Source: Flavobacteriales bacterium UBA7878 (GTDB lineage: Bacteria > Bacteroidota > Bacteroidia > Flavobacteriales > Schleiferiaceae). From it: 15,810 nucleotides of DNA. The notes below the pieces were generated by a model. The model saw only the letters and a program-made list of their open reading frames with translations. It ran no database searches and had not been told where the DNA came from. Every line of letters begins with the position of its first letter. Within the stretch, counting starts at the first letter, position 1. Where the stretch lies: the NCBI GenBank assembly GCA_002501205.1, contig DLRW01000056.1, positions 75,610-91,419 of the forward strand. Direction: 5' to 3'. The translations under genes and the position numbers were made by a program. This document shows, in pieces, positions 7,179 through 14,998 of the stretch.

Positions 7179-9509
7179 ATGCGAAATTGGATCTGGTTAA
7201 TTGTTGCCGGACTGTGGATTGCCCTTCTTAGTATTCCCTGGCCCGGTCTGCCTAAGCTTTTGGAATTTTTCATCTACCCTACTTCAGTTTTACAGGTGAG
7301 CCTCGAAGATGAGGATCGCAATTTTAGTGGCAGTGAATACCCCGGCTTACGAATTAGCTACGATGAGCGAGGTGTACCCCATGTATTTGCGGATAGTGAA
7401 GCCGAATTAGCCTATGGAATGGGCTTTACCCATGCCAAGGATCGCCAGTTTCAATTGGAAATGCTGCGCCGCACCGTAAAAGGTCGCTTATGCGAGGTGG
7501 CAGGTTGGCGAGCCGTAAAATCAGATCGATTTTGGTTGAAATTTGATTTCGATCAAAAAAGTAAAGAGGCTTTCGCAAAATTGAAAAACGAAGACCCTGA
7601 GCTTGCCTCCATATTTGAGGCCTATGCCAAGGGTTTTAACTTTTACCTCCAGCAACAGAAAAGCGGCGAACGTCCACCGGAATTCCATCTATTAGGGTTC
7701 GAGCCTACACCCATGGAGCCCCATGATCCGATCATCTTGATCCGCTACATGGACAAGGTTCTAAACTACAGCGAAAATGACCTTAAATTTTCGGCCCTTC
7801 AGAAATACCTTCCTCAAAATCTTATTGAATATTACTATCCCTGGAAACGAGATTATGTTTTCCCTATCTACCCTGAAATCAGTCAGGTGGATACCATTAA
7901 TCCCCGTCAGGGTCTGCGTACCTATATTCCAGAATCTGACTTTGATTCGGCCCAGGTACGTCGAGCAGCAGATAATGAAGTAGGTTCCAATAACTGGTCG
8001 GTAGCCGCTTCTAAATCCAGCACCGGCAATGCCTTCTTATGCAATGACACCCACCTTTCCCTCGACTTACCCGGCACTTGGTATGAAGTACATCAGGTGG
8101 TTGCAGGTAAGGTAGCTCATGGCTTTAGCATTCCGGGTGCGCCATTTATAATTTCGGGCTTCACCAATAAGGTAGCCTGGGGCATGACCAATGCCACTTG
8201 GGATCTCACGGAGTTTTACAAATTAGAATTGAATGATGATCGTCAGTATAAGCTGGATGGTCAGTGGGAAGACTTGATTCCTCGCAAAGTAGAGTTCCCG
8301 GTTAAGGGGCGCGAAAATGCTTCCTTCACTTATTACGATACCTATTTCGGTCCTTTGGATAGTGTTGAGGGTGATTTCCTGGCCACCCAATGGGTCGCTC
8401 AAAACTTTGAAAGCAGTGAGCTGCGAGCCTTTTTGGATGTACGTCGCTCAAACAGCATGGAAGAGGCTTACCAGGCCTTGCAAAACTTCGGACATCCACC
8501 ACAAAACTTTGTCCTGGCCGACAATCAAGGAAATATCGGTATGGTAACTTCCGGCTATGCCTTAATGCATGATCAACCTCGTCGTGGTATCGTAAACGCC
8601 CGCAGTAGTGATGATAAAGCTCGCTTTAAACATATGGGGCGTAAACTCTATGTTTTAAATCCTGAAAAAGGCTGGAACCACTCTGCCAATCAACATCAGG
8701 TGGTAGGAGAAATAAGCCCCTACTTAAATACTCTCTTTAGCCCCAGTGCCCGTGGTCGACGCATCAGTGAGATGTTAATGGAAAAACCCAAAATTGATCG
8801 CGATCATCTCAAGAAAATGCATGGCGATGTGATTGATGGTGAATGGCCTCTGCTGAAAGACATCATGATCAATAGCAGCCCGGAAATCTTTCTTCCCTAC
8901 CTCGAAAACTGGGCCGGAAATTGTGATGAAGATTCCGAAGCAGCCACTATTTACAGTGTATTTAAAACTGCCATTCTAGATACCATCAATGCTCAGTTAT
9001 TAGGTGGTTTTGACTTCCCTCCACCCGCTGATCGAATGCTCTACTTGCTCTATCAAAACAAGCCTATTCCCATTGGTTCGGGTCAATATTTATCCCGAGA
9101 CGAATTAGTGGATGCCGCCTGGGCCGGAACGGTAAAGTACCTGGGCGACTATTATGGCTACAATCCCAAACTCTGGCAATATGGAAAATACCATAAGATT
9201 TATTTCCGCCACCTTTTGCGCTTAATGCCTTTTAACCATACTCCTTTCCCTGCTAAAGGCAGCCCCCGTACGGTAAACGTATCCTCCCACTTACCGGGCA
9301 CTCATGGCCCCTCTATGCGTACTTTGGTGGAACTGACTTCCAGCAATCCTATTGCAGAAACGGTTTTAGCCGGCGGACAATCCGGTATTCCTGGTCATCA
9401 ACATTATACCGATCAAATTTCAGATTGGTACAATATCCGCTACCATAAGATCAACTGGATTGAGAGCCCGGAACAAAGTCCCTGGTCGGTAACCTATAAA
9501 TTTGACTAA
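7179..9509 (+). CDS. Penicillin acylase family Ntn hydrolase, exported
   Basis: 776 residues from ATG 7179; the frame is open further up to a TTG at 7149, but the ATG opens directly on a membrane/signal segment (MRNWIWLIVAGLWIALL). Family marks in order: a strand-helix segment with RGVPHVFADSEAELAYGMGF (roughly 60-80) and HAKDRQFQLEMLRRTVKGR after it; a probable self-cleavage site at EVGSNNWSV, with S270 predicted to become the N-terminal nucleophile of the beta chain; and a C-terminal GGQSGIPGHQHYTDQISDWY segment. Family knowledge: the precursor cleaves itself into alpha and beta chains and hydrolyses amide bonds of N-acyl compounds (beta-lactam side chains, acyl-homoserine lactones, other N-acyl amino compounds) in the periplasm. 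Acyl preference is not readable. The last base of its stop codon begins the start codon of the next gene (TAATG), so it is translationally coupled to a small membrane protein. Confidence 0.93.
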   Translation: MRNWIWLIVAGLWIALLSIPWPGLPKLLEFFIYPTSVLQVSLEDEDRNFSGSEYPGLRISYDERGVPHVFADSEAELAYGMGFTHAKDRQFQLEMLRRTVKGRLCEVAGWRAVKSDRFWLKFDFDQKSKEAFAKLKNEDPELASIFEAYAKGFNFYLQQQKSGERPPEFHLLGFEPTPMEPHDPIILIRYMDKVLNYSENDLKFSALQKYLPQNLIEYYYPWKRDYVFPIYPEISQVDTINPRQGLRTYIPESDFDSAQVRRAADNEVGSNNWSVAASKSSTGNAFLCNDTHLSLDLPGTWYEVHQVVAGKVAHGFSIPGAPFIISGFTNKVAWGMTNATWDLTEFYKLELNDDRQYKLDGQWEDLIPRKVEFPVKGRENASFTYYDTYFGPLDSVEGDFLATQWVAQNFESSELRAFLDVRRSNSMEEAYQALQNFGHPPQNFVLADNQGNIGMVTSGYALMHDQPRRGIVNARSSDDKARFKHMGRKLYVLNPEKGWNHSANQHQVVGEISPYLNTLFSPSARGRRISEMLMEKPKIDRDHLKKMHGDVIDGEWPLLKDIMINSSPEIFLPYLENWAGNCDEDSEAATIYSVFKTAILDTINAQLLGGFDFPPPADRMLYLLYQNKPIPIGSGQYLSRDELVDAAWAGTVKYLGDYYGYNPKLWQYGKYHKIYFRHLLRLMPFNHTPFPAKGSPRTVNVSSHLPGTHGPSMRTLVELTSSNPIAETVLAGGQSGIPGHQHYTDQISDWYNIRYHKINWIESPEQSPWSVTYKFD

Positions 9510-9889
9510 TGAAAGGTTTATTACGCTTTAGCTTTTTGCATCTCAGCCTATTTATCGGTGCCCTGATCCTTTCTGATTTATGGGTTTTTATTGGCCTGTC
9601 CTTTTTAGCAGGCTGGGTACCCCGGATGCGCATCAATTTCTTTTACTATCTCTTGCTAGCCACTCTGGCCTTTGTGGTGGCCCTTTTCATTAATCCCATT
9701 CCTGATTTCATCAATCAGAGTGTTTCGGATATTATGAAGTTGGATAGTATTTCCCTTTGGCTTATCATTGCCTTAGTGTCGGTGCTAACTATGAGTTTGA
9801 TGGCCAAAGCTGCCAATGCATTGCTCTTAGTTTTTAGCCCTGCACCCAAAGCTGAAAAAGAGGAAGAGGAAGAAGACTTTATAGATTAG
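9509..9889 (+). CDS. Small integral membrane protein with acidic tail, unknown function
   Basis: 126 residues, family not recognised. Hydrophobic stretches at about 5-36 (long enough for one bent or two helices), 44-62 and 82-108 suggest three or four membrane helices, with the charged pair RMR near 39-41. The tail (about 112-126) is rich in Glu and Asp (KAEKEEEEEDFID). The start overlaps the stop of the penicillin acylase gene by one base (TAATG at 9507-9511), and the lipoprotein gene follows after 6 bases, so the three are probably one transcript. Its role could be to accompany the acylase at the inner membrane, but this is inferred only from gene position. Confidence 0.75.
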   Translation: MKGLLRFSFLHLSLFIGALILSDLWVFIGLSFLAGWVPRMRINFFYYLLLATLAFVVALFINPIPDFINQSVSDIMKLDSISLWLIIALVSVLTMSLMAKAANALLLVFSPAPKAEKEEEEEDFID

Positions 9890-9895
9890 TTTAAA

Positions 9896-10375
9896 ATGAA
9901 AAAAGGATTGCGCTCAAGCCTTTTGGGCATCTTACTCATTTTTATGGCTGCTGCTTGCCACGATGAGGGCATGATCGAAATAAGCCGCTTTTCACCCCAT
10001 AACTTAACCTCGCCTAAAGGTGAGTTTTATATTGCTGAGGACACTTTAAATCTGGATGCCAATCAAACCTTAGAAATATGGTCGGATATGGATTACAGCT
10101 ATTCCGGTGATCAAAACCTGCTCTTTAGAGTGGTGATTTTCGTGGATGGCGAATATCTGCGGGAATTCTACATTAATCCTTCTAGCACGGAAAAGCGGGA
10201 ACATGAATCGCATCAACAAGATGGGGATCGCATCAGCGAAAGCTATTATGGTTTAAATGGCCCCATTGAAATCCAAAAAGCCGGGACCTATAATTTCAAG
10301 GTTTTATTGATGGGGCAAAAGGATCCCAGTCTTGAAATCCGTAAAGCCGATTTAATTTTAAAGGGTAAAAAATAG
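9896..10375 (+). CDS. Putative lipoprotein, unknown function
   Basis: 159 residues with a lipoprotein signal peptide: basic MKKGLR, hydrophobic core, and lipobox-like MAAAC with the acylated cysteine at C21. The mature part of about 138 residues looks beta-rich, with alternating strands such as TLEIWSDMDYSY, LLFRVVIFVDGEYLREFYI and AGTYNFKVLLMG, consistent with one beta-sandwich domain. The general layout resembles small envelope lipoproteins of Bacteroidota (the gliding protein GldH has a similar size and a closing beta region), but no diagnostic motif is seen and I do not assign it. It follows the membrane protein gene by 6 bases and ends inside the stem of the hairpin at 10371-10410. Confidence 0.78.
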   Translation: MKKGLRSSLLGILLIFMAAACHDEGMIEISRFSPHNLTSPKGEFYIAEDTLNLDANQTLEIWSDMDYSYSGDQNLLFRVVIFVDGEYLREFYINPSSTEKREHESHQQDGDRISESYYGLNGPIEIQKAGTYNFKVLLMGQKDPSLEIRKADLILKGKK

Positions 10376-10410
10376 CCCGCCCCTCCCTTCCATTTTCAGA
10401 GCGGGCTATT
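10371..10410. terminator. Strong intrinsic terminator between convergent lipoprotein gene and aceA
   Basis: A perfect 10-bp inverted repeat, AATAGCCCGC at 10371-10380 and GCGGGCTATT at 10401-10410, with a 20-base loop. Read on the minus strand the second arm runs directly into a T tract (TATTTTTTACCC), so it is chiefly the terminator of the aceBA operon, 15 bases past the aceA stop. On the plus strand only a weak T-run follows at 10423-10427, so it may also partly end the lipoprotein transcript. The TAG stop of the lipoprotein gene (10373-10375) lies within the stem. Confidence 0.85.
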
Positions 10411-10425
10411 GATGAATGAATCTTT

Positions 10426-11700
10426 TTAGAACTGGGCCGTTTCGGTGGATCCCTTCATGGCTGTAGTACTAGTCATTCCCGCAGTAACGGTATTTTGCAC
10501 TTCATCGTAATAGCCTGTACCCACAAAGCTTTGATGCTTCACCGCCGCGAAGCCCTCTTTTTGCAGGGCAAATTCTCTTTCTTGCAGTTCAGAGTATCCG
10601 GCCATACCGCGCTCTTTATACGCTTTGCTTAATTCGAACATACTGGTATTTAAAGCATGGAAACCGGCCAGGGTAATAAACTGGAATTTAAAGCCCAGCG
10701 CCGCTAATTCTTCGCGGAAGCTTTCCATTTCCGCTACGGATAGTTTAGAAGCCCAGTTAAAGCTGGGGGAGCAATTATAAGCCAATAATTTCCCTGGGAA
10801 TTGGGCATGAATAGCTTCCGCAAAAGCTTTTGCCTCCTCGATACTGGGATGCGAGGTTTCCATCCAGATCAGGTCGGCATATGGAGCATAGCTCAAGCCG
10901 CGATCGATGGCCTGCTCCACACCATTTCTCACATAATAGAAGCCTTCTGCACTGCGCTCACCTAAAATAAACTTACGATCGCGCTCATCTACGTCGGAGG
11001 TAATTAAATTGGCGGCATCAGCATCTGTGCGCGCAATAATGCAAGTAGGCACCCCCATCACATCTGCCGCTAAGCGCGCCGCTACTAATTTCTGAATAGC
11101 CTCTTGAGTGGGTACTAATACCTTACCCCCCAGGTGACCACATTTTTTAGCGCTACTAAGCTGATCCTCAAAATGCACTCCGGCCGCCCCGGCTTTAATC
11201 ATCTCCTTCATCAATTCGAAGGCATTGAGATTACCGCCAAATCCCGCTTCGGCATCCGCCACGATAGGCACTAAGAAATCGTGCTTGGCCTCTCCTTTCA
11301 CACTTTGAATTTGATCAGCGCGAAGCAAGGCATTGTTGATTTTCGCCACTACCGCCGGAACCGAATTGGCAGGATATAAACTTTGATCAGGGAACATTTG
11401 TCCGGCCAAATTCGCATCAGCAGCCACTTGCCAACCACTGAGGTAAATGGCCTCCAAGCCCGCCATCACTTCTTGAATGGCCTGATTACCGGTTAAAGCG
11501 CCTAAGCCCGCCACCCAGTCTTGAGATCTTAATTTATCCCAAAGCTTTTCAGCTCCGAGGCGCGCCAGAGTATATTCAATGCGGTAACTACCACGAAGTT
11601 CGACTACCTTCTCTGCCGTATAAGGTCGAGTAATACCGTTCCATCTGGGATTTACAGCCCAGTCTTCTTTGATCTGATTAATTTGTGTTTGCTTATCCAT
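10426..11700 (-). CDS. aceA: Isocitrate lyase
   Basis: 424 residues, close to the usual length of the short bacterial form, cytoplasmic. It splits isocitrate into succinate and glyoxylate, the first step of the glyoxylate shunt. Diagnostic segments: SGWQVAADAN (88-97), PIVADAEAGFGG (145-156) with metal-binding acidic residues, the catalytic loop KKCGHLGG with Cys187, a following PTQEAIQKLVAARLAAD, IIARTDADAA, and LLAYNCSPSFNW. All key residues are present. The start MDKQTQINQI is unambiguous and followed by EDWAVNPRWNGI as in homologues. It lies 88 bases downstream of malate synthase on the same strand and ends at the 10371-10410 hairpin. No aceK kinase gene is present in this window. Confidence 0.97.
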   Translation of the reverse strand: MDKQTQINQIKEDWAVNPRWNGITRPYTAEKVVELRGSYRIEYTLARLGAEKLWDKLRSQDWVAGLGALTGNQAIQEVMAGLEAIYLSGWQVAADANLAGQMFPDQSLYPANSVPAVVAKINNALLRADQIQSVKGEAKHDFLVPIVADAEAGFGGNLNAFELMKEMIKAGAAGVHFEDQLSSAKKCGHLGGKVLVPTQEAIQKLVAARLAADVMGVPTCIIARTDADAANLITSDVDERDRKFILGERSAEGFYYVRNGVEQAIDRGLSYAPYADLIWMETSHPSIEEAKAFAEAIHAQFPGKLLAYNCSPSFNWASKLSVAEMESFREELAALGFKFQFITLAGFHALNTSMFELSKAYKERGMAGYSELQEREFALQKEGFAAVKHQSFVGTGYYDEVQNTVTAGMTSTTAMKGSTETAQF

Positions 11701-11744
11701 GAGTGGACGATTTAGAGGTGAATTTTAGAAATGGAACTCCCTTT

Positions 11745-11761
11745 CCGAAAGCTCATTTCGG
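11745..11761. other. Small hairpin in the aceB-aceA intercistronic gap
   Basis: CCGAAA at 11745-11750 and TTTCGG at 11756-11761 form a perfect 6-bp stem with a 5-base loop in the 88-base space between the two genes. No T tract follows it on the minus strand, so it does not look like a terminator. It could affect message processing or the ratio of the two enzymes; with this stem length it could also be chance. Confidence 0.35.
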
Positions 11762-11788
11762 TATAAAAAATTGATATTTAAGAAATTA

Positions 11789-13384
11789 CTAGGTGAGAGT
11801 ATGGTAGAGCTCCGTAGTGAGAAACTCCTTTAGCTCCGGGGCGGTTACCATTTGATGGAAGGATCGGGCCGCAGTACGCAGGCGATCTTTCCACTGCGGA
11901 TTGATTTCCGTTTCGAGTAGGCTGAGTTCTTCATAGTAGAAACGCTCAAATAAATCCCGTGTTAAATCTCGACCATCCGATAATTGCACTTGGCGATGTA
12001 AGCATTGCCAAACTTGAGCTCTACTGATTTCAGCGGTGGCTGCATCTTCCATTAGGTGATTAATGGCCGCCGCTCCCTGACCACTTAACCAAGCCGCGAG
12101 ATACTGAATACCCACCGATATGTTCTTTCGTAAACCAGCTTCTGTTACTGCCCCTTGAGGTTTGGCAATCAGATCTTCAGCGGCAATTTGGTATTCAGGA
12201 AATTGCTTGGCTATTTGATTGGATTCGGGCATATACTCATTAAAAATCTCCAAAGCAACAGGCACCAGGGCGGGGTGAGCTACCCAGGTTCCATCATGAC
12301 CGTCTTGTACTTCTCTCAATTTATCAGCCCTTACCTTGGCATAGGCTACTTCATTAGCAGCTGGATCATTTTTAATAGGAATCTGAGCCGCCATTCCTCC
12401 CATAGCATGGACGCCGCGCTTATGGCAAACTTGAATAAGGCGACGAGAATAGGCCCGCATAAAATCCGTTTCCATGGTTAAGGAATCGCGATCAGGAAAG
12501 AAGTAATCTGGATGATCCTTAAAGCGTTTGATATAAGAAAATAAATAATCCCAGCGTCCGCAGTTCAGCCCAGCGGAATGCTCCCGCAAAGCATAGAGAA
12601 TTTCATCCAACTGAAAGCTGGCATTTATAGTTTCAATTAGAACTGTTGCTTTTATAGTACCCGGCTTTAAATTGAGGTAGGCCTCACTAAATTCAAAGAC
12701 TTCATTCCACCAGGCAGCCTCTAGGTAATACTCGATTTTTGGAAGGTAGAAATAGGGACCTGAACCTTTATCGACCAAAGCCTGAGCATTATTAAAGAAG
12801 TACAAACCAAAGTCGAATAATGAGGCAGATACAGCTTGATCATCACAGATGAAATGCTTCTCCTCCAGATGCAAGCCCCGTGGCCTTACCATTAAGGTGG
12901 CGGTTTCAGAATTAAGGCGATACTCCTTTCCGCGCGCTTCATCAATCAATTCGATGGTGCCACGTACAGCCTGGAATAGATTTAGCTGACCAAATACAAT
13001 ATTGGCCCAGGATGGAGCATTGCTATCTTCAAAGTCGGCCATAAAAACTTTGGCTCCAGAGTTCAAGGCATTAATGATCATCTTACGATCTACCGGCCCG
13101 GTAATCTCCACCCTGCGATCTTGCAAATCATCCGTAACCGGAGCCACCTTCCAATCGCCTTCTCGAATTGATTGAGTAAGCTTTGGGAATTCAGGCTTCT
13201 GTTTATACCAGTTTTCATTGCGAAGCTTCCGCTCCAGGAGTAATTGTTTGCGCTCGGCTCCAAATTTTTGATCTAATACCCGAATAAACTTGAGGGCATC
13301 GGTACTGAAAACATCTTCCAATTCAGGTTTCCAGAAACCATCAAATTTTAATCCGTAGGCCAGATTGACTAATTCTTTGTTCAT
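11789..13384 (-). CDS. aceB: Malate synthase A
   Basis: 531 residues from ATG 13384; the frame extends 15 codons further up, but that part lies in the promoter region and encodes an implausible MYWFAFYIWF leader. 531 residues matches the A isoform, not the longer G form. It condenses glyoxylate with acetyl-CoA to give malate, completing the shunt. Visible motifs: KVFMADFEDSNAPSW (112-126), MVRPRGLHLEEKH (165-177) with a catalytic Arg, LIETINASFQLDEI (249-262), GLNCGRWDYLFSYIK (272-286), DGHDGTWVAHPALVPVA, and NHLMEDAATAEISR in which D447 is the expected catalytic base. It is the first gene of the minus-strand aceBA operon, with a candidate promoter at 13404-13411 and palindrome at 13430-13449 just upstream. 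Confidence 0.97.
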   Translation of the reverse strand: MNKELVNLAYGLKFDGFWKPELEDVFSTDALKFIRVLDQKFGAERKQLLLERKLRNENWYKQKPEFPKLTQSIREGDWKVAPVTDDLQDRRVEITGPVDRKMIINALNSGAKVFMADFEDSNAPSWANIVFGQLNLFQAVRGTIELIDEARGKEYRLNSETATLMVRPRGLHLEEKHFICDDQAVSASLFDFGLYFFNNAQALVDKGSGPYFYLPKIEYYLEAAWWNEVFEFSEAYLNLKPGTIKATVLIETINASFQLDEILYALREHSAGLNCGRWDYLFSYIKRFKDHPDYFFPDRDSLTMETDFMRAYSRRLIQVCHKRGVHAMGGMAAQIPIKNDPAANEVAYAKVRADKLREVQDGHDGTWVAHPALVPVALEIFNEYMPESNQIAKQFPEYQIAAEDLIAKPQGAVTEAGLRKNISVGIQYLAAWLSGQGAAAINHLMEDAATAEISRAQVWQCLHRQVQLSDGRDLTRDLFERFYYEELSLLETEINPQWKDRLRTAARSFHQMVTAPELKEFLTTELYHTLT

Positions 13385-13403
13385 GATTCTCAGTTTGACG
13401 AAC

Positions 13404-13411
13404 CAAATATA
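13404..13411 (-). promoter_or_regulatory. Candidate aceBA promoter -7 box
   Basis: Read on the minus strand the sequence is TATATTTG, a full match to the Bacteroidota -7 consensus TAnnTTTG. It would place the transcription start about 7 bases further on, leaving a short leader before ATG 13384. The expected -33 element (17-23 bases upstream) falls at about 13429-13435, on the edge of the palindrome, and there is no clean TTTG there, as in many regulated promoters. Confidence 0.6.
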
Positions 13412-13429
13412 AAAAGCAAACCAATACAT

Positions 13430-13449
13430 TTTAGCGAACGTTCGCTAAA
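13430..13449. promoter_or_regulatory. Perfect 20-bp palindromic operator candidate, aceBA / regulator intergenic region
   Basis: TTTAGCGAAC and its exact complement GTTCGCTAAA meet with no spacer; the centre lies between 13439 and 13440. It sits 18 bases upstream of the aceBA -7 box, over the expected -33 position, and upstream of the TTG element (13467-13469) of the divergent promoter. The symmetry and length are those of a dimer or tetramer binding site. The divergent ScfR/RamB-type regulator is the obvious candidate ligand; TetR-type fatty-acid regulators also use palindromes of this kind, so a regulator encoded elsewhere is possible. Confidence 0.75.
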
Positions 13450-13466
13450 TTTTACATTTTCATTAA

Positions 13467-13498
13467 TTGAGAACCCTTGAGATAAATGTGTAGATTTG
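13467..13498 (+). promoter_or_regulatory. Candidate promoter of the XRE/ScfR regulator gene
   Basis: TTG at 13467-13469 and TAGATTTG at 13491-13498 match the Bacteroidota -33 TTG and -7 TAnnTTTG elements with a 21-base spacer, within the usual 17-23. Transcription would start near 13503-13505, with a leader of about a dozen bases before ATG 13517. Because the -7 box covers 13491-13498, a TTG start at 13496 would lie outside the transcript, which favours the ATG. Confidence 0.6.
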
Positions 13499-13516
13499 CT
13501 GCAAAAGCAGGCTATC

Positions 13517-14998
13517 ATGGTTCTTCAGGAAGAACAACTTCGAATAATATTTGGCTTAAAACTGAAGCAAATTCGTACCGAAAGAGGTTTATCGCTCTTC
13601 GGATTATCGAAAAAAACTCAGCTTAGCAAGAGCTACCTCAATGAAATTGAGAAGGGAAAGAAGTATCCTAAACCTGATAAAATCCTGGCGCTAGCCAAAG
13701 CTTTAGAGGTAGAATATGATGAAATGGTGAGCATGAAGCTCAGCGGCAGCATGGCTCCTTTAAGTGATATTATCTTGAGTGGTATTCTTAAGGAAATCCC
13801 ATTGGAGCTTTTTGGAATTGAGGAAAGTAACCTCATCGATATTATAGCCGGTGCCCCGGATAAGGTATCAGCCTTTATCAGCACTCTATTCGAAATGACG
13901 CGACATTATCAAGTAAGTCGGGAGAACTTTTACCTGGCTGCCTTGCGGAGTTATCAGGAAAGTCATCAAAACTACTTCCCGGATTTAGAACAAGCCGTGC
14001 GCGATTTTGCCCGTCTTTATCAATTAGACCTTCAACAAAAGCTAAGCTCGGCTGAACTGGCCGAAATCTTAAAAGAAGAATTCGCTTATCAATTAGACGA
14101 AGAGCGCCTTGCCAGGGAAGAGCTCCCCGGGACCTTACGATCCCTATATATCCCAAAATCCAAAACCCTTTTATTAAGCCCAGGAATACCTGAAGCTCAG
14201 AAAGTATTTATCCTGGCCAAAGAACTGGGCTATTGCCACCTCCAAATTGAAGATCGTCCTCTTAGCTTTAGCTGGATAAAATTTGATCGCTTCGAAGAGG
14301 TATTGCACAACTTTCAGGCCTCCTATTTTGCCGGTGCCCTTGTACTACCCGAAGACCGAATCCGGACCGCCTTAAAAAGCTTTTTTAAAGAAAAGCAATG
14401 GGACAGTGCTCGCTTCCATCAGTTGATGAGTGATTTCACAGATTCTGCCGAAACCTTTTTACAGCGATTAACCAATATTCTACCTACCCATTTCGGACTC
14501 AATCAACTCTTCTTTTTACGCTTGCAGCAGGATAGTCAGTCGGCACCTGTACTGAGTAAAGAGTTGCATCTCAGTCGCAAACATCAGCCCCAGGCCTTAA
14601 CCGGCACTATTAATTACTGCCGTCGTTGGCTAAGCACAGATATCCTACTCAATCCTAAAGATTATTATCGATCTGGAGCCTTAGCAGTCGGCTGTCAGGT
14701 TAGCGTATATCAGGATACCGGTGAAGAGTATCTTATGCTGGGGGCTCGCGAAAATGATCCGGTAAGCCCTAATGCACAACGCAGTGTAGTAATTGGATTG
14801 GAGCTCAATGCTAATTTTAAAAAGCAGGTTCAATTTCATAAAGATCCTAAAATCAGCACTCAAATTGTAGGCACCAGTTGCGAAAGCTGTTCCGTACAAA
14901 ACTGTGCTCAAAGAGTTTGCCCGCCCAATCGTCTCATCAAAGAAGAGCAAGAGAGGATTCTACAGGAAAAGCTAAAGCAGATTCTGGAGGAAGATTAA
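13517..14998 (+). CDS. XRE-family regulator of the RamB/ScfR (short-chain fatty acyl regulator) type
   Basis: 493 residues from ATG 13517. Residues about 12-70 form a Cro/C1-type helix-turn-helix (GLKLKQIRTERGLSLFGLSK, then QLSKSYLNEIEKGKKYPKP). The middle, about 200-290, resembles an ImmA/IrrE-like domain, but the HExxH zinc motif is replaced by KELGY at 235-239, so peptidase activity is unlikely. The C-terminal part has SCESCSVQNCAQRVCPP with C455, C458, C463 and C468, the Cys cluster expected of the ScfR/RamB C-terminal domain. Family knowledge: RamB-type proteins control acetate and propionate genes, including aceA/aceB in corynebacteria, and are thought to sense acyl-CoA. Its divergent position to aceBA across a 132-base region with a perfect palindrome fits direct control. 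Repressor versus activator cannot be told from sequence. It converges with the downstream barrel gene, overlapping by 4 bases. Confidence 0.87.
   Translation: MVLQEEQLRIIFGLKLKQIRTERGLSLFGLSKKTQLSKSYLNEIEKGKKYPKPDKILALAKALEVEYDEMVSMKLSGSMAPLSDIILSGILKEIPLELFGIEESNLIDIIAGAPDKVSAFISTLFEMTRHYQVSRENFYLAALRSYQESHQNYFPDLEQAVRDFARLYQLDLQQKLSSAELAEILKEEFAYQLDEERLAREELPGTLRSLYIPKSKTLLLSPGIPEAQKVFILAKELGYCHLQIEDRPLSFSWIKFDRFEEVLHNFQASYFAGALVLPEDRIRTALKSFFKEKQWDSARFHQLMSDFTDSAETFLQRLTNILPTHFGLNQLFFLRLQQDSQSAPVLSKELHLSRKHQPQALTGTINYCRRWLSTDILLNPKDYYRSGALAVGCQVSVYQDTGEEYLMLGARENDPVSPNAQRSVVIGLELNANFKKQVQFHKDPKISTQIVGTSCESCSVQNCAQRVCPPNRLIKEEQERILQEKLKQILEED

Noticed and set aside
12155..12481. Plus-strand 108-residue frame opposite malate synthase
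   Set aside because: Lies wholly antisense to a gene with clear catalytic motifs and shows no family features; a shadow frame.
13385..13429. Upstream extension of malate synthase (15 residues)
   Set aside because: It would cover the predicted -7 box and leader, and the residues do not fit the family start; ATG 13384 gives the usual length.
13496..13516. TTG start extending the regulator by 7 residues
   Set aside because: It falls within the TAGATTTG promoter box, so it would lie upstream of the transcript start.
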